A stretch of DNA of 5,666 nt, taken from positions 1-5,666 of the forward strand of contig UROA01000119.1 in NCBI GenBank assembly GCA_900549355.1, written 5' to 3'. The notes under the pieces were generated by a model. The model was not told the DNA's origin. It did no database searches and saw only the letters and a list, made by a program, of their open reading frames with translations. Origin of the DNA: an uncultured Collinsella sp. (GTDB taxonomy: Bacteria > Actinomycetota > Coriobacteriia > Coriobacteriales > Coriobacteriaceae). The translations under genes and the position numbers were made by a program. This document shows, one piece after another, positions 4,997-5,666 of the stretch. How positions within the stretch are numbered: position 1 is the first letter of the stretch; each line of letters opens with the position of its first letter.

Positions 4997-5662
4997 TTAC
5001 AGCTCCAGCGCGTCGGCGACTTCGGCAGCGCAGGCCAGGGCATCGGCCATAGCGTTCACCACGAGCGAGCTGCCGTTACGAGCATCACCCGCCACATACA
5101 CCGGTGCGGCATCCGCGGAGACGCCGTCGACACGTGCCGCGAGGTGCGAGCCCTCGGCAGCCATCACAGGCAGCGGACGACCAGCGGTGGCAACAGGCAC
5201 GCCTACCGCATCGAACACGCCATGCTCGGGACCCGTAAAGCCGCAGGCGATGAGCACCAGCTGGGCCGGCACCTCGTGCTCGGAACCTGCAATGCGTTCG
5301 GGCTTTCCCGCCGACCAGTCCAGATCGACCACGCGCAGACCCGCGGCCGCACCCTTCTTGTCCAGCAGCACCTCGAGCGTATCCACGCCCCAGGCACGCA
5401 TCTCGCCGCCCATCGCAGCGATAGCCTCCTGCTGGCCGTAGTCGGTCTTCTTAACGTTGGGCCACTGCGGCCAGGGGTTGCTCGCCGCGCGCTTATCGGG
5501 CGCAGCCGGCAAGAACTCAAACTGGCGCACGCTGCGCGCACCCTGACGTACCGCGGTGCCCACGCAGTCGTTACCGGTATCGCCGCCGCCAATGACGACG
5601 ACGTCCAGGCCACGTGCATCGATGACAGGCTCGCCGCCCGCCACCACCGACCCCGGTCCTGC
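4997..5662 (-). CDS. gltD: Glutamate synthase (NADPH) small subunit, C-terminal part
   Basis: About 222 codons are readable. GltD passes electrons from NADPH through FAD and Fe-S clusters to the large subunit GltB, which makes two glutamates from glutamine and 2-oxoglutarate in the cytoplasm. Residues counted from codon 5647: the NADPH-site segment LDVVVIGGGDTGNDCVG (14-30), the GltD-typical NPWPQWPNVKKTDYGQQEA (57-75), ACGFTGPEHGVF (134-145), and the FAD-site segment PVYVAGDARNGSSLVVNAMA (182-201). Family members are roughly 450-500 residues, so more than half should lie beyond the right edge. In this frame TGA occurs at 5665-5663, just upstream. Bases 5664-5653 read E-Q-D-R in another minus-strand frame, which would suit the expected upstream protein. 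Either a frameshift or a sequence error lies near 5648-5660. No T-run terminator follows the TAA at 4999-4997. GltB is not in the window. Confidence 0.85.
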   Translation of the reverse strand, partial: AGPGSVVAGGEPVIDARGLDVVVIGGGDTGNDCVGTAVRQGARSVRQFEFLPAAPDKRAASNPWPQWPNVKKTDYGQQEAIAAMGGEMRAWGVDTLEVLLDKKGAAAGLRVVDLDWSAGKPERIAGSEHEVPAQLVLIACGFTGPEHGVFDAVGVPVATAGRPLPVMAAEGSHLAARVDGVSADAAPVYVAGDARNGSSLVVNAMADALACAAEVADALEL

Positions 5663-5666
5663 TCAT

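Noticed and set aside
4629..5441. Plus-strand open frame of 270 codons over the gene-free stretch and gltD
   Set aside because: Most of it is antisense to gltD, it is low in complexity, and its GTG start abuts GAGGAGG with no usable spacing.

Overview
This GC-rich window looks like chromosomal DNA of an actinobacterium. The style of the proteins and the clutter of intergenic palindromes suggest a Coriobacteriia gut organism such as Collinsella. That placement is an impression from protein style and composition, not a database result. There are two plus-strand genes on the left and four minus-strand genes on the right. No rRNA, tRNA, CRISPR array, transposase or integrase was seen.

Layout: (1) 89-361 (+) encodes a CsoR-family metal-sensing repressor with a Cys-His-Cys metal site. 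(2) 440-913 (+) encodes a small protein with two membrane segments and a C-terminal zinc ribbon. A 78-base gap with two mutually exclusive inverted repeats separates the two. (3) A strong bidirectional terminator (933-969) and a second perfect hairpin (974-1002) divide these from the convergent minus-strand gene. (4) 1019-2389 (-) encodes a metal-dependent amidohydrolase of the imidazolonepropionase/prolidase-like type with all metal ligands present. (5) 2604-3674 (-) encodes a protein that looks like an AbiEi-type regulatory domain joined to a DUF559/PD-(D/E)xK nuclease-like domain. (6) 3874-4581 (-) encodes an unrecognised cytoplasmic protein. (7) A 415-base gene-free stretch holds short tandem repeats and a composite palindrome. 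(8) 4997 to the right edge (-) is the C-terminal part of the glutamate synthase small subunit GltD, whose frame meets a stop codon close to the window edge.

The least ordinary signal is a family of three 57-base imperfect palindromes at 2539-2595, 3701-3757 and 3781-3837. Each has 15-base arms and exactly 27 bases between them. Two of them bracket the AbiEi/nuclease-like gene, and one lies just downstream of each of two neighbouring genes in the same orientation. This resembles a cassette layout, but the arms do not fit the integron attC consensus and no recombinase is visible.

The genes do not form one pathway. The left part is metal sensing plus a membrane protein, the middle is a hydrolase and a possible accessory or defence-type gene, and the right edge is nitrogen assimilation.
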